Assembly (NCBI GenBank): GCA_964506685.1
Contig: CAZDMQ010000001.1
Location: 62,001 to 126,000 of the forward strand
DNA length: 64,000 nt
Origin: UBA5336 sp964506685
GTDB lineage: Bacteria > Pseudomonadota > Alphaproteobacteria > Caulobacterales > Hyphomonadaceae
Direction of reading: 5' to 3'
The first letter of the stretch is position 1; every line of letters starts with the position of its first letter. The position numbers and the translations under genes are program-made. Shown one piece after another: positions 42,370-51,324 of the stretch. The notes beneath the pieces are model-generated. The model was not told where the DNA came from. It searched no databases and saw only the letters and a program-made list of their open reading frames with translations.

Positions 42370-43377
42370 ATGACGATGGACATCAGTATCTGTATTCCGA
42401 CATACCGGCGGAACGAGCAGCTTGCCGAGCTGCTGGCGGCCCTGCAGGGCGTGACCGCGCCCGAGACGGGCGGCAAGACCCGCATCCTGGTCATTGACAA
42501 CAATCCCGGCGGGGAGGCCCGTCCCGTGGTCGAGGCTGCGGCCGCACAGGCCGGGGGCTTCCCCATTTCGTACATCCACGAAACCCGGCCGGGCGTGTCG
42601 CATGTCCGCAACCGGGCGCTGGAGGCCAACCGGACAGGCGATTTCCTCGTCTTCATCGATGATGACGAACTGCCGACCCGGGACTGGCTCGTGGCGCTCT
42701 GGGCGACCTGGCAGAACACCGGGGCAGCCGCCGTGTTCGGCCCGGTCCGCGCGGTCTATGGCGAGACGGCGCCGGCCTGGATGGTCGCCGCCGGCATCCA
42801 CGACTGTCCCGTCGACGAGACGGCCGCGCGTACCCATCCGGGGTTCACCAATAACTGCCTGATCCACCTGCCGCGGGTGCGCCAGCACGGGCTGGGCTTT
42901 GATCCTGCGCTCGGCCTGACCGGCGGCGAGGACATCATCTTCTTCGATGGCCTGCTGCAGCGCGGCGAACGGCTTGCCAACGCGCAGTCGGCCTGGCTCA
43001 CCGAACGGGTCCCGCCGGAGCGGGCGACCACGGGCTGGCTGAAGCAGCGCTGGCGCCGGGAGGGGGCGACCGATGCGCTGCTCTACCATCGCCGCCGGGG
43101 CGGCACCGGCAGCCGGTGGCGGGCAGTGGTGCAGGCGGTGCCGCGCCTTGCAATCGGCGGCGGGCTGACACTGCTCGACTGGCTTGCCCATGGCGGCCGC
43201 ATGTCCGCCCGCGTTGCCGGCCATCTCTACACCTTCCAGCGCGGGCGCGGCATGCTCGATTTCGCCTTCGACAAGCGGCTCGAGGAATATGCCCGTCCCG
43301 CCAGCGGAACCGGGCCGGGAGCAGGGCCGGGTCCGGTCATGGGACCCAACACGAATGGAGCGAATGCGCATGGCTGA
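42370..43377 (+). CDS. GT2 family glycosyltransferase
   Basis: A 335-residue glycosyltransferase probably adding one sugar to the lipid-linked EPS repeat unit at the cytoplasmic face. The N-terminus ISICIPTYRRNEQLAELLAA (~4-23) is the nucleotide-binding part of a GT-A fold, and the DxD-like motif is FIDDDELPTRDWL (~96-108). Later GLTGGEDIIFFDGLLQRGER (~180-199) resembles the ED motif with the catalytic base. The C-terminus is Gly/Pro-rich. Two ATGs (42370 and 42376) are possible; GGGTGG favours the first. Its stop overlaps the next GT2 gene by eight bases, showing translational coupling. The first gene of the visible EPS locus. Confidence 0.85.
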   Translation: MTMDISICIPTYRRNEQLAELLAALQGVTAPETGGKTRILVIDNNPGGEARPVVEAAAAQAGGFPISYIHETRPGVSHVRNRALEANRTGDFLVFIDDDELPTRDWLVALWATWQNTGAAAVFGPVRAVYGETAPAWMVAAGIHDCPVDETAARTHPGFTNNCLIHLPRVRQHGLGFDPALGLTGGEDIIFFDGLLQRGERLANAQSAWLTERVPPERATTGWLKQRWRREGATDALLYHRRRGGTGSRWRAVVQAVPRLAIGGGLTLLDWLAHGGRMSARVAGHLYTFQRGRGMLDFAFDKRLEEYARPASGTGPGAGPGPVMGPNTNGANAHG

Positions 43378-44335
43378 GGTTGCCGTTCTCATCGCCGTCT
43401 ACAATGGCGAAGCCTTTATCGCCGACGCCGTGCGGAGCGCACTGGACCAGACCGTCGAGCCCGAGGTGATCGTGGTCGACGATTGTTCCACCGATGCGAC
43501 CTGCGCAGCCGTGGAAGCGGCCGGCGCCGGCTCGCCGCGCCTGACCCTGGTGCGTCAGCCGCAAAACATGGGGCCCGGTGCGGCCCGTAACCGGGCGCTG
43601 GAACTTGCCCGGGCGGACTGGGTCACCGTGCTCGATGCCGATGACCGGATGGCGCCGGACCGGGTCGAACGCCTGCTCACGCTGGCCGGGACGGGCGACT
43701 GGGACATGATTGCCGATGATATCATGCGCATTACCGATTGGGATGCGCTCGACAGCTATCGCCGCCAGTGGCGCGAAGGCGAGATCGGCCGGCTCGAAGT
43801 GGGCTTTGCCGATTTCATCCGCGAGAACCATCGCGACATCTGCGGCGAGGGACGCGAACTGGGATTCCTGAAGCCGCTGATGCGCCGGACGGCAATGGAG
43901 GCCGCTGGCCTGCGTTACAATGAAGCGATGCGGCTGGGCGAGGACTACGACCTCTATGCCCGCGCCCTGCTGGCGGGGCTGCGTCTCCTGGTCGTCGATC
44001 CACTTGGCTATTACGCCTTCGAGACCCCCGGCTCGCTGAGCAAGTCCCACTCGGTCAGCGCCCTCGAACAGGTCTATCGGGCCGACCGGGCCATGCTCGC
44101 CAGGCCGGGACTGGATGCCCGGTCGCGCGCCGCCCTGCGGGCCCATCGCCAGCTCACCCACCGCAAATGGGCCTGGGCGCGGCTCATCGAAGCGGTTGGA
44201 AATCGCGACATCGGCGAGGCGGCCCGGTGCTTCATGGCGCCGCCGGATGTGATCGGTGTTCTCCTCTCCGGGGTCTTCAGCCACTTCTTCGATCCGAACC
44301 ACCCGCGTCGCGCGAAGTCGCTTTCCTCGGCCTGA
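43370..44335 (+). CDS. GT2 family glycosyltransferase (ExoU/ExoW-like)
   Basis: A 321-residue GT-A transferase. Seen: VAVLIAVYNGEAFIADAVRS (~4-23), VIVVDDCSTDATCAAVEAA (~37-55), the DxD motif VLDADDRMAPDRVERLL (~92-108), and the ED-containing MRLGEDYDLYARALLAG (~187-203) where the catalytic base sits. I use the ATG at 43370, ten bases after GGAG; upstream ATGs at 43364 and 43355 are in frame. The protein is close in layout to the gene at 54982, so they may be paralogues that arose by duplication. It overlaps the first GT2 gene by eight bases. Confidence 0.87.
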   Translation: MAEVAVLIAVYNGEAFIADAVRSALDQTVEPEVIVVDDCSTDATCAAVEAAGAGSPRLTLVRQPQNMGPGAARNRALELARADWVTVLDADDRMAPDRVERLLTLAGTGDWDMIADDIMRITDWDALDSYRRQWREGEIGRLEVGFADFIRENHRDICGEGRELGFLKPLMRRTAMEAAGLRYNEAMRLGEDYDLYARALLAGLRLLVVDPLGYYAFETPGSLSKSHSVSALEQVYRADRAMLARPGLDARSRAALRAHRQLTHRKWAWARLIEAVGNRDIGEAARCFMAPPDVIGVLLSGVFSHFFDPNHPRRAKSLSSA

Positions 44336-44448
44336 CCTTGCCCGCCATGGTGTTGGCGTGATCTTTGCTTGCCTTGTGCGCCCCGTCTTGTCACACACAT
44401 CGCAAACGGGCAGGACCCATGATCGTCAGACAGAAAGACTGAACTGGG

Positions 44449-45390
44449 ATGAGTGTAGTGTTCCGTGATGCGTACCAGTCCATGAAAAGGGGCGGGGAGG
44501 GCGCTGTGAAAAGAGGGCGAGGCAAGCTCCGGCGCGCAAAGGACAAGCTGCTCGCCTTTGTTCGGGAGATCGAGGAAGAGACCCGGCCGCGCGTCGAGAC
44601 GCCCCTGCCGGTGAACCCTGCCATTGTCGAGGACGACGCGCCGGTGGGCTTCGAAATGGCACCACGCGGGATCGACGCCCGGGCGCCCAATGGCATGCGG
44701 ATCTACGCGGTGGGCGACATCCATGGCCGCGCGGACCTGCTCCGGCGCCTGATCGCAATGATCGAGGAGGATGCGGCCAGGGCAACGGAAATCAGGAAAG
44801 TCATTGTCTTTCTCGGGGACTATGTGGACCGTGGCTTTCAGTCCCGCGATGTCATCGAATACCTGTCCAGTGGCGTGCTGGAGAATTTCGAGACCTATTT
44901 CCTGAAGGGCAATCACGAATACGCCTTCGAGATGTTCCTCTCCGATCCCGCCTTCGGTCCCGAATGGGCCCGGTTCGGCGGCGCGGAAACCCTGATGTCC
45001 TATGGTATCCAGCCGCCCCGGTCGAAGATCGACAAATCGGGCTGGGAGCAGGTCTGCGCGAAGCTCAACCAGGCCCTGCCGGTCGAACATCGCCGGTTTC
45101 TCAACGGGCTTCTCCTGTTCAAGGAACTCGGCGACTACCTCTTTGTCCATGCCGGGTTGCGGCCCGGCCTGTCCCTGGCCGATCAGAACGAGCGGGACTT
45201 CCTCTGGATCCGCGAGGAATTCATCAATGATACCGGCGCCTTCGACCGGATGATCGTGCACGGCCACACCCCGATCAGCGATCCTCACCACGATCATCGC
45301 CGGATCGGCATCGATACCGGAGCCTACCTGACCGGGAAACTCACTGCAGCGGTGCTTTCAGCAGACGAGGTCAGCTTCATTTCCACGTGA
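44449..45390 (+). CDS. PPP-family metallophosphatase
   Basis: A 313-residue phosphatase with the complete two-metal PPP core: GDIHG (89-93), GDYVDRG (123-129), GNHE (154-157), and the later His in FVHAG (~223) and VHGHTP (~267-272). Residues 1-70 form a basic, disordered extension containing a coiled helix (RRAKDKLLAFVREIEEETRP), absent in the compact bacteriophage-type enzymes and maybe a targeting region. Such enzymes dephosphorylate Ser/Thr and sometimes Tyr or nucleotides. It lies directly upstream of the OPX and BY-kinase genes. No low-molecular-weight tyrosine phosphatase is seen, so it may play that part; this is inference. Confidence 0.9.
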   Translation: MSVVFRDAYQSMKRGGEGAVKRGRGKLRRAKDKLLAFVREIEEETRPRVETPLPVNPAIVEDDAPVGFEMAPRGIDARAPNGMRIYAVGDIHGRADLLRRLIAMIEEDAARATEIRKVIVFLGDYVDRGFQSRDVIEYLSSGVLENFETYFLKGNHEYAFEMFLSDPAFGPEWARFGGAETLMSYGIQPPRSKIDKSGWEQVCAKLNQALPVEHRRFLNGLLLFKELGDYLFVHAGLRPGLSLADQNERDFLWIREEFINDTGAFDRMIVHGHTPISDPHHDHRRIGIDTGAYLTGKLTAAVLSADEVSFIST

Positions 45391-45491
45391 ATCCCGGTTA
45401 AGGGTCATTACGAATAATATGGGACAGTCAGAGGCCAGAGCGTAACCGGCTTCCGGCTATGGGGCCCGATGACTTGGGAAAGGGAATGAGA

Positions 45492-46082
45492 ATGAACCGG
45501 ATCGCCCTGATACTCGGAGCCATGATGATGCTCCTCCTGCTCGGCCTCGGCGCCTGCCAGCAGAGCACGATATCCTCGTCCACCGTGCCGGTCGCAGATC
45601 AGCCGCCGCCATTTTCCGAGCTCGAGTACCGGCTTGGCGATGGCGACTCCCTGCGCGTGACGGTGTTCGGTGAACCGGACCTGACCGGCGAATACCAGGT
45701 CGACGGGATCGGGAATATCTCCATGCCCCTGATCGGGACGTTCGAGGTGGCCGGACTGACGGTGAAGGAATTTCAGACCCGCGCGGAAGGCATGTTCCGC
45801 GAGGGGGATTTCCTGCGCGAGCCGCGCGTGAGCGCCGAAGTGACGACCTTCCGGCCCTTCTACATTCTTGGCGAGGTCAACAATCCCGGCCAGTATCCCT
45901 ACACCTCCGGCATGACCGTGCTGAAGGCCGTCGCAACGGCGCAGGGGTTCACCTATCGCGCCAATCGCCGGAAGGTCTACATCCGCAGGGAAAACGCCGA
46001 GACCGAGCAGGAAGTCCCGCTGACGGACACCACGCCGGTGCGGCCGGGCGACACGATACGGATCGTCGAGCGCCGGTTCTGA
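45492..46082 (+). CDS. Polysaccharide export lipoprotein (OPX/GumB-Wza-like)
   Basis: A 196-residue outer-membrane export channel subunit. A lipobox (LLGLGAC, Cys ~21) follows the signal. The poly_export domain starts with EYRLGDGDSLRVTVFGEPDL (~44-63) and ends with an SLBB-like fold: FYILGEVNNPGQYPYTSGMT (~124-143, shown to 20) and RPGDTIRIVERRF. The length suits a GumB-type OPX without the extra C-terminal helix that forms the barrel in Wza, so the outer-membrane barrel may be the next gene. AGGGA precedes the second of two ATGs at optimal distance, so I start at 45492 and not at 45486. Confidence 0.92.
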   Translation: MNRIALILGAMMMLLLLGLGACQQSTISSSTVPVADQPPPFSELEYRLGDGDSLRVTVFGEPDLTGEYQVDGIGNISMPLIGTFEVAGLTVKEFQTRAEGMFREGDFLREPRVSAEVTTFRPFYILGEVNNPGQYPYTSGMTVLKAVATAQGFTYRANRRKVYIRRENAETEQEVPLTDTTPVRPGDTIRIVERRF

Positions 46083-46549
46083 CGCGCTGGTCCCCCCTGT
46101 GTCCCGTGCGTGTCCCCCCGCGCCCGCGGGCATGGATGCAACCGCTCGCGGGGCCTTGCACGGCTCTGCATTGGTGGCGGGCGTAGCGGTTCGGCGCAGC
46201 CTTAACGCATCGGGAGGGATTTCGTGAAACCCTGCCAAACAGGAGGCGAATCGGCAGGGGCAGTCCGAGGGGCTGCTGCGCTGCAGCAAAGTCTCTGGCG
46301 TTGTGGAAGAACCCGGTGTATTCCGGAGCGGGGCACAGGTGCCAGCTTGGGGAGACCGACGGTGAAGCCACCTTGTTTTAGCAGTGTGAACTGGCCGGTT
46401 CGCCTTGACACAAGCCGTCTGGGCAGCGCCTAAAAGATGAAGGTGCGAAGGGGGATGCCAGGTATGGCCGGTGGCACGCGAATTGAATGCCGATCTTCGA
46501 GGACTGGAACAGTGTTTGCAGTGATCGGCCGGCACGAAGGAACCCCGCA
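46083..46549 (+). other. Long intergenic leader of the EPS export genes
   Basis: A 467-base stretch without a plausible gene. Frames in both directions are Arg/Pro-rich and lack ribosome sites. It contains the promoter candidate listed next, and a GC-rich inverted structure close to CGCGCCCGCGGGC near its start. A long 5' leader or an anti-termination element could hide here, as in other EPS loci, but I see no clear motif of one. Confidence 0.4.
46406..46435 (+). promoter_or_regulatory. Promoter candidate upstream of the beta-barrel/Wzc genes
   Basis: TTGACA (46406-46411) is a perfect -35, and CCTAAA (46430-46435) lies 18 bases further on as a partial -10, with similarity to the Caulobacter GCTANAWC box if read as CCTAAAAG. 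It would start a leader of about 105 bases before the beta-barrel ATG. Confidence 0.4.
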
Positions 46550-47875
46550 ATGACGACGATCAAGACCGCCGGCCTTCTGGCCATTGCTGCCACGGCCGTG
46601 ACCCCGGCCGCCTTTGGTCAGGACTATTTCACCCGGGACCGCTACGAGAAGGTCACCGATCGCTACCAGCCCGATTTTGACCAGGAGCCGGTCCGGGTCG
46701 GCACATTCCTCGCCACGCCGGTCCTTACGGCGGGTGTCGAGGTGATCGACAATGTGTTCGCTGTGCCCGACGACGAGCAGGGCGACGTGATCGCCGTTCT
46801 CGGGGCCGCCTCGGGGCTGCAGTCCGACTGGGGGCGGCACGAGGTCGGCGCCGATGTCGGTATCGCGCACCGCGAATATTTCGATTTCACCGATGAATCC
46901 GTGACGACGCTGAATGGCAGCCTGCGGGGGCGGGCGGATGTCACCCGGGACTTCACGCTGGACGGCAGTGTCTATGGCCTGGCGTCGGCAGACCCCCGGA
47001 CCTCGGAAGCCATCAGTGAGCTCTTCGCCGAACCGGTCGAGTTCGATCGGTTCGGGGCAACGGCACAGGCCAATTACATCCGCGACCGGATCCGGTTGCT
47101 TGCATTTGCCGGTGTCGAGACGACCGAATATGACGATGCCCTGCTGACCAGTGCGGCAGAGGCGCAATTCCCCGACGAAGAAGATCGCGCCCAGCTGGCG
47201 AACCAGGGCTTCCGGTCGAACACGCGGTCGCGGGTTGGCGGGCAGGTGGCCTATGCGATCTCCCCGGACGTCGCCGTCTATGCCCAGGGCGAGGTCAACC
47301 AGCGGGAGTATGATGAGCTGACCCCGCTGGAGGGCGGCACGATCCTCGCCAACCGGGACTCCGAGGAGTACCGGCTTGAAGTGGGGACCGATTTCGAATT
47401 GCCGAACCTGCTGCGCGGCGATGTTGCCGTGGGCTATCTCGAGGAAACCCGGGACGATCCCAACTTCGTCGATTTCGATGGCCTGTCGCTCGATGCCACG
47501 CTGAACTGGTTCCCGACCCGGCTGACGACCGTCACGCTGAATGGCGGCCGTCGAGCCGTGGATGTCGGCCTGCTCGAAGCCGGCGGCGCCCTGGAGACCG
47601 ATTTCGGCGTCCGCGTGGACCATGAACTCAAGCGCAACATCCTGCTCTATGCCCGCGGCGACTTCATCAATCGGGAGTTCGATGACGAAGTGGTGCCGGG
47701 CACGACGGAAACGCGCGACGATGATACCCTGCTCGCCGGGTTCGGAGCGACCTACAAGCTCAACAAGCGCTTCCACCTCGATGCCGGCTACAGCCTGTTC
47801 GACCGGAGTTCGAACAACGAATTCGTCGAATTCACTCGCAATGCCTTCACCCTTACCTTGCGCGTCTATCCCTAG
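46550..47875 (+). CDS. EPS-associated outer-membrane beta-barrel protein
   Basis: A 441-residue secreted protein with a signal peptide (MTTIKTAGLLAIAATAVTPA, cleaved near AFGQ). The mature part has alternating hydrophobic strands with acidic turns and ends in an aromatic-containing strand (NAFTLTLRVYP), as in porin-like barrels of about 16-18 strands. Genes of this type lie beside OPX and Wzc genes in alphaproteobacteria and are thought to provide the outer-membrane pore. AAGGA precedes the ATG at 46550. The next gene begins 45 bases on. No more specific family name is safe. Confidence 0.75.
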   Translation: MTTIKTAGLLAIAATAVTPAAFGQDYFTRDRYEKVTDRYQPDFDQEPVRVGTFLATPVLTAGVEVIDNVFAVPDDEQGDVIAVLGAASGLQSDWGRHEVGADVGIAHREYFDFTDESVTTLNGSLRGRADVTRDFTLDGSVYGLASADPRTSEAISELFAEPVEFDRFGATAQANYIRDRIRLLAFAGVETTEYDDALLTSAAEAQFPDEEDRAQLANQGFRSNTRSRVGGQVAYAISPDVAVYAQGEVNQREYDELTPLEGGTILANRDSEEYRLEVGTDFELPNLLRGDVAVGYLEETRDDPNFVDFDGLSLDATLNWFPTRLTTVTLNGGRRAVDVGLLEAGGALETDFGVRVDHELKRNILLYARGDFINREFDDEVVPGTTETRDDDTLLAGFGATYKLNKRFHLDAGYSLFDRSSNNEFVEFTRNAFTLTLRVYP

Positions 47876-47920
47876 CCGCTCGCGCCAGATGGGCCAGTAG
47901 GGCCCAAGGAGTTGTACCCC

Positions 47921-50173
47921 GTGAACAAGCAGAGCGCCTTCTCGATCCCGGCGGCCGTTCCGGCCAAGGCCGTCATGGATATCCAGCCCGATGACAAGCT
48001 GGTCGACGTCAAGGCCCTGATCCGCACGGTCCGCCGCCGGTTCTGGCTCGGCCTGCTCAGCGCGCTGTTCACCTTCCTCGCCGTGGCGATCTACACCTTC
48101 CAGCAGACCCCGATGTTCACGGCGACCACACGGCTGGTGCTCGATACCCAGCAGGATGCGTTCGATATCGGCAATGACCTGCTCGGCCTGCCGGCCAATA
48201 CTGCCGCGATCGATACCGAGCTTGAGATCATGCGGTCCGAGACGCTGCTGCAGAAGGTCGTGCCGCGCCTGTCGCTGACCGATTTTGCGGAGTTCAACTG
48301 GCAACTTCAGGAGCCGTCACTGCTCAGCACCGTGAGCAAGCAGGTCTCCGCCCTGATCCGCTCGGACGAGGGGCCGGCGGTGGCGCCGACCGAGGAGGAA
48401 CGGCAGCGGGGCCTGACGCGTTATGCGACCTTCCGGCTTGGCCAGGCGATAGATGTGTCCCGGATCGGGCCAACCTATGTGATCGACGTCACGGCCCGCA
48501 GCGAGAACCCGCAACTCGCCGCCGATATCGCCAATGCCGTTGCCGACCAGTATCTTGTCGAACAGCTCGAAGCGAAGCTGGAGGCGACGCGCCGGGCCAA
48601 TCAATGGCTGTCGGACCGGCTTTCCAACCTCAAGGACGAGGTGGACGCCAAGGAACGGGCCGTCGAGATCTATCGCGCCGACAATGACCTGCTGAGTTCC
48701 GAAGGCTCGACCCTGAACCAGCAGGTGATTTCCGACCTGACCGCCCAGCGGTCGCTGCAATCGGCCGAACTCAGCGAGGCCCAGCAGCGTCTCAACCGGG
48801 TGCGCGACATCGTCCGGAATGGCGGCGATACGTCGTCGATTGCGGAAGTGCTGACCTCGCCTGTGATCAGCCAGCTTCGCGCCCAGGAGGCCGAGGTCCA
48901 GCGCCGCCGTGCCGACCTTCTGACGAGTTACGGCCCGCGCCACCCCAACGTGCTGGCGGTCAATGCAGAACTGGCCGACGTGACCCAGCAGATCGATGCC
49001 GAGGTGACGCGGATCATCTCCAATCTCGAGAGCGAGGTCGCGATTGCCCGCGGCCGGCTCGACTCCATCGATCGCGACCTTTCTTCGGCCCGCAGCAAGC
49101 TGGCCACCAACAACAAGGCCGAAGTCACCCTGCGCCAGCTCGAGCGCGAGGCGGAGGCCAGCCGCGCGCTCTATGAGAACTTCCTCGAACAGTTCAAGGA
49201 GTCGAGCGAGCAAAGCGACCTTGTCCAGGCCGATGCGCGCATCCTGTCAGAAGCCAAGCTGCCGACCCGGCCAAGCTCGCCGCGGACCGGCGTCAATCTC
49301 GTCCTCGGCCTGCTGATGGGCCTCGTCGTGGCCGGCGGCCTCATCTTCCTTGCCGAACTCGGCGAGAACCATTTCAGCACCAGCGAGGAAGTCGAGCGTA
49401 TACTCAGGACGCCGGCGCTGGGGTCGATCCCGCTGCTGACCGGGCTGCGCGGCCTTGGCAAGAAGCCGAAATCGCCCGCCGATTATGCGATCGAGAACCC
49501 GCTATCGGCCTTCTCCGAAAGCATTCGCAACCTGCGGGCCTCGATCATCTTTGCCGACCTCGACAATCCGGCCAAGACCGTCGCCGTCTGCTCGTCCCTG
49601 CCCAATGAGGGCAAGACCATGACCACCTATGCGCTCGGGCGGATGTCAGCCGTTTCGGGCTCGCGGACCCTGGTCATTGATGGCGACTTCCGCCGCCGGC
49701 AACTCACCGAAGCCACCGGCGTTGAACCGGACGTGGGGCTGATCGAACACCTCTTTGGCGAGGTGGCTCTGGAACAGGCCATGCTCACCGACGAAGCGTC
49801 GGGGCTCGACATCCTGCCACTCTCGAACCAGCGCAACACGCCGCGCGACGTGTTCGGCTCGCGCTCCTTCGATGCGCTGCTGCAGCGGCTGGAAGAGCAT
49901 TACGACCTGATCGTGATCGATACCGGTCCGCTGCTGCTGATGGCGGAAAGCCGGGTCATCGTCTCGAAGGTGGACCAGGTGATCGTCGTGGCCAAGTGGC
50001 GCAGCACGACCCGGGCGGCGCTGAAACAGACCATGGGCATTCTCAACCAGTTTCACGCCAATGTCGCCGGGATCGTTCTCAACTTCGTGGATATCCGCAA
50101 GAAGCGCCTGCTGGAGAATGGCGGAGCGACCTACAAGGCCTACTCCAAGTACTACTCCGAAGGCGCGGTCTGA
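47921..50173 (+). CDS. Wzc/ExoP-type polysaccharide co-polymerase with BY-kinase
   Basis: A 750-residue inner-membrane protein that controls polymer length and export. Order: Wzz domain with two membrane helices (~43-61 and ~457-479), the long periplasmic coiled coil between them, the Pro/Gly-rich KLPTRPSSPRTG just before TM2, then the cytoplasmic BY-kinase. The kinase has Walker A SSLPNEGKTMTT (~557-568), Walker A' LVIDGDFRRR (~586), Walker B DLIVIDTGPLL (~663), and a Tyr cluster YKAYSKYY near the C-terminus for autophosphorylation. I begin at the GTG at 47921 because AAGGAG sits ten bases upstream; the TTG at 47912 would be one base from it. Likely regulated by phosphorylation, with the PPP phosphatase nearby as candidate partner. 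Confidence 0.93.
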   Translation: MNKQSAFSIPAAVPAKAVMDIQPDDKLVDVKALIRTVRRRFWLGLLSALFTFLAVAIYTFQQTPMFTATTRLVLDTQQDAFDIGNDLLGLPANTAAIDTELEIMRSETLLQKVVPRLSLTDFAEFNWQLQEPSLLSTVSKQVSALIRSDEGPAVAPTEEERQRGLTRYATFRLGQAIDVSRIGPTYVIDVTARSENPQLAADIANAVADQYLVEQLEAKLEATRRANQWLSDRLSNLKDEVDAKERAVEIYRADNDLLSSEGSTLNQQVISDLTAQRSLQSAELSEAQQRLNRVRDIVRNGGDTSSIAEVLTSPVISQLRAQEAEVQRRRADLLTSYGPRHPNVLAVNAELADVTQQIDAEVTRIISNLESEVAIARGRLDSIDRDLSSARSKLATNNKAEVTLRQLEREAEASRALYENFLEQFKESSEQSDLVQADARILSEAKLPTRPSSPRTGVNLVLGLLMGLVVAGGLIFLAELGENHFSTSEEVERILRTPALGSIPLLTGLRGLGKKPKSPADYAIENPLSAFSESIRNLRASIIFADLDNPAKTVAVCSSLPNEGKTMTTYALGRMSAVSGSRTLVIDGDFRRRQLTEATGVEPDVGLIEHLFGEVALEQAMLTDEASGLDILPLSNQRNTPRDVFGSRSFDALLQRLEEHYDLIVIDTGPLLLMAESRVIVSKVDQVIVVAKWRSTTRAALKQTMGILNQFHANVAGIVLNFVDIRKKRLLENGGATYKAYSKYYSEGAV

Positions 50174-50262
50174 ACCACCCGGCCGGCGGGATCTGGGCCG
50201 GCCATCCGGCGCCGGTCGGGCGCGCCGTGCCTGCCGGAGCTCGATGCCCTGCGAGGTCGTGC

Positions 50263-50300
50263 GCGGTCAGATACTCCAGTGGCGGTTAGATACTCCAGTG
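50263..50300. repeat. Tandem 19-bp repeat at the sulfotransferase 3' end
   Basis: GCGGTCAGATACTCCAGTG is followed directly by the same 19 bases with C replaced by T. The second unit contains the last codons and TAA stop of the sulfotransferase; the first carries the same words with TGA in another frame. A simple tandem duplication. Confidence 0.8.
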
Positions 50301-51161
50301 TTCGAAGGGCAGACCTGTTGCAGCCCGGAAGCGCTGGGCGTCGTCGGCAAGGCGCCCGGCCATCTCGTTGCGGACCGAGTCCGGGATCGGGGGCGGAGGG
50401 GGCTTCGGCGACTGTCGCGCCACGCTCCGTTTTGCGACGTTGACGAGCGAACGGGGCATGTGGCCGCGCAGGCGGTCGCCGATCTCCGAGCGGCGAAGCC
50501 GGTTCCACCAGTCAGGCGCGCGGGCGAGTTCATCGAAGGAATTTGCCGGCCCGGCTCTTTCGGGAAGCGGCACGGGCGGCACCCCCAGCGTCCTGCAGAT
50601 CTCGGCCACGGTTGCTTCCGGCTCACGTACCAGCGTGTCGAAATCCAGGATCGTGACCTGCTCTCCGAAGCGTTCCCAGAAGGGCTTGAGGCAGGTATGG
50701 TATCGGCTTGCATGCAGGATGTGCTTGCCTGACCATGTTGACAACAGTCGTTCGGGCTCGGGCAGGTCGTCCTCGAGATAATGCGACATCCGATAGTGCG
50801 AGATCGACCGGGCGACGGGGTCCCGCGCCAGGAAGAAGATCTTCATCTCCGGATTGGCCTCATACAGGAGCTGCGGCGCGTCCGGGTTCACGTCCGTCTT
50901 GGCATAGTTCGGGGAAATGTCGCCCCACAGGGCCGTCTCGTCATCGAACTGGCGGGCATACCAGTCGAGCCCTTTCGCGACGGTCTTGCCCGAGCAGAAG
51001 AAATCGGTTTCCTTCATGTGAGGCACGCAGATGCCCGGAACCGCCCGCAACAATTCGTAGATCTGCGTCGTGCCGGCGCGCATCGCACCGATGATTGCGA
51101 AATCCGGTCGGGGTCTGCCGTCGTGTCGGGCCATGCGAAAACCTGTCCTGTCAGACGTCAT
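50286..51161 (-). CDS. Sulfotransferase
   Basis: A 291-residue cytosolic PAPS-dependent sulfotransferase. The 5'-phosphosulfate loop is DFAIIGAMRAGTTQIYELLR (~19-38) and the 3'-phosphate site is FFLARDPVARSISHYRMSH (~109-127). A long basic and Pro-rich tail (RQSPKPPPPPIPD) follows the core. In an EPS locus it probably sulfates a sugar of the repeat unit. Two starts are plausible; the ATG at 51161 has an AAGG site, another ATG at 51134 sits behind ACAGG. It is transcribed opposite to its neighbours, divergent from the GH16 gene. Confidence 0.87.
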   Translation of the reverse strand: MTSDRTGFRMARHDGRPRPDFAIIGAMRAGTTQIYELLRAVPGICVPHMKETDFFCSGKTVAKGLDWYARQFDDETALWGDISPNYAKTDVNPDAPQLLYEANPEMKIFFLARDPVARSISHYRMSHYLEDDLPEPERLLSTWSGKHILHASRYHTCLKPFWERFGEQVTILDFDTLVREPEATVAEICRTLGVPPVPLPERAGPANSFDELARAPDWWNRLRRSEIGDRLRGHMPRSLVNVAKRSVARQSPKPPPPPIPDSVRNEMAGRLADDAQRFRAATGLPFEHWSI

Positions 51162-51324
51162 GCTGAACCTTGATATGCGCTCGGCGGCCGGATTTCGAGC
51201 CCGCTGCATGCGTGATGCCCCATTCTCGCGAATACGTCCATGGCCCGGCCCGCCTCCGCCGAAACCCCTTTTCGATACGGCGTCTCTGGATTACTGTTCT
51301 GTGGAAATGGTGTGGGAATAGAAC

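Noticed and set aside
46430..48304. 624-residue minus-strand frame
   Set aside because: Antisense to the beta-barrel and Wzc genes, whose coding strands have signal peptide and Wzz features; no domain in the antisense frame.
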